From positions 174,437 through 238,436 of the IMG/VR virus record IMGVR_UViG_3300037264_008423: DNA of 64,000 nucleotides, one strand, 5' to 3'. Below are positions 63,973 through 64,000 of the stretch, piece after piece. Position 1 is the first letter of the stretch, and every line of letters begins with the position of its first letter. The notes beneath the pieces were generated by a model, which was not told the origin of the DNA, ran no database searches, and worked only from the letters and a program-made list of their open reading frames with translations. Position numbers and translations under genes: made by a program. This DNA comes from a virus.

Positions 63973-64000
63973 TTAAAAGGGGGCTGGCCTGTAGAAGCCA
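63973..64000 (-). CDS. C-terminal end of a further leftward gene
   Basis: Minus frame ...GFYRPAPF followed by TAA at 63973-63975, entering from beyond the right edge. Too short to identify; supports the leftward operon. Confidence 0.3.

Noticed and set aside
1-64000. CRISPR array, insertion sequence or attachment site.
   Set aside because: No regularly spaced repeats, no transposase, no integrase, and no terminal inverted repeats were seen.

Overview
The window is part of the genome of a large tailed phage, probably a jumbo myovirus distantly related to T4. Direct support: a family-A DNA polymerase, an NAD-dependent DNA ligase, a gp32-like ssDNA-binding protein, a UvsX/RecA-like recombinase, two sigma-like proteins, an HU/IHF-like protein, a gp21-type prohead protease joined to a scaffold domain, and a gp23-type major capsid protein. 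Many small genes are unknown and HNH or PD-(D/E)XK endonucleases are frequent. No rRNA or cellular housekeeping operon is present. The host cannot be named from this sequence.

Layout. 1-8.7 kb: replication genes (polymerase with an N-terminal uracil-DNA-glycosylase-like module, two acidic unknown proteins, ligase). 8.8-38 kb: an RNA-rich region with 38 assignable tRNA genes, several tRNA-like or interrupted elements, a phage tmRNA (28775-29205), a Ro60/TROVE protein gene (31059-32708) and two Y-RNA-like elements. Between them lie homing-type endonucleases, glycosyltransferases, methyltransferases, a family-4 UDG, a Dam-like methylase, a lipoprotein and small zinc proteins. 38-48 kb: unknown conserved proteins, HNH nucleases, a SleB-like hydrolase, a probable neck protein and glycosyltransferases. 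48-57 kb: the T4-like recombination and transcription block. 57-63 kb: the head block (core-like proteins, protease-scaffold, capsid protein). 63-64 kb: a leftward run of small genes.

The most unusual content is the RNA region. The tRNA set covers all 20 amino acids. Most elongator tRNAs do not have the canonical T-loop TTC (T-psi-C). They have TGC, and their D-loops carry GC where G18G19 is expected. tRNAs that keep TC at 55-56 keep GG in the D-loop. This looks like a compensated rewiring of the tRNA elbow. The same loop pairing occurs in a tRNA-like domain at 30.1 kb, closed by a 20-bp terminal helix and laid out as a circularly permuted tRNA. That is the architecture of bacterial YrlA Y RNAs, and the element sits about 0.8 kb upstream of the Ro gene. 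A second permuted element lies at 37.2 kb. Together with the tmRNA this suggests a phage-encoded RNA-surveillance and translation-rescue module.

Three regulatory themes are visible. Three strong promoters share GTTTAC-N8-TTGACA-N17-TARRKT. A GTTCTA element under an A/T-run lies 5-20 nt before many isolated genes on both strands. Perfect inverted repeats enclose the start codon of three small ORFs. Coordinates and anticodons were read by eye; tRNA ends can be off by a base or two.
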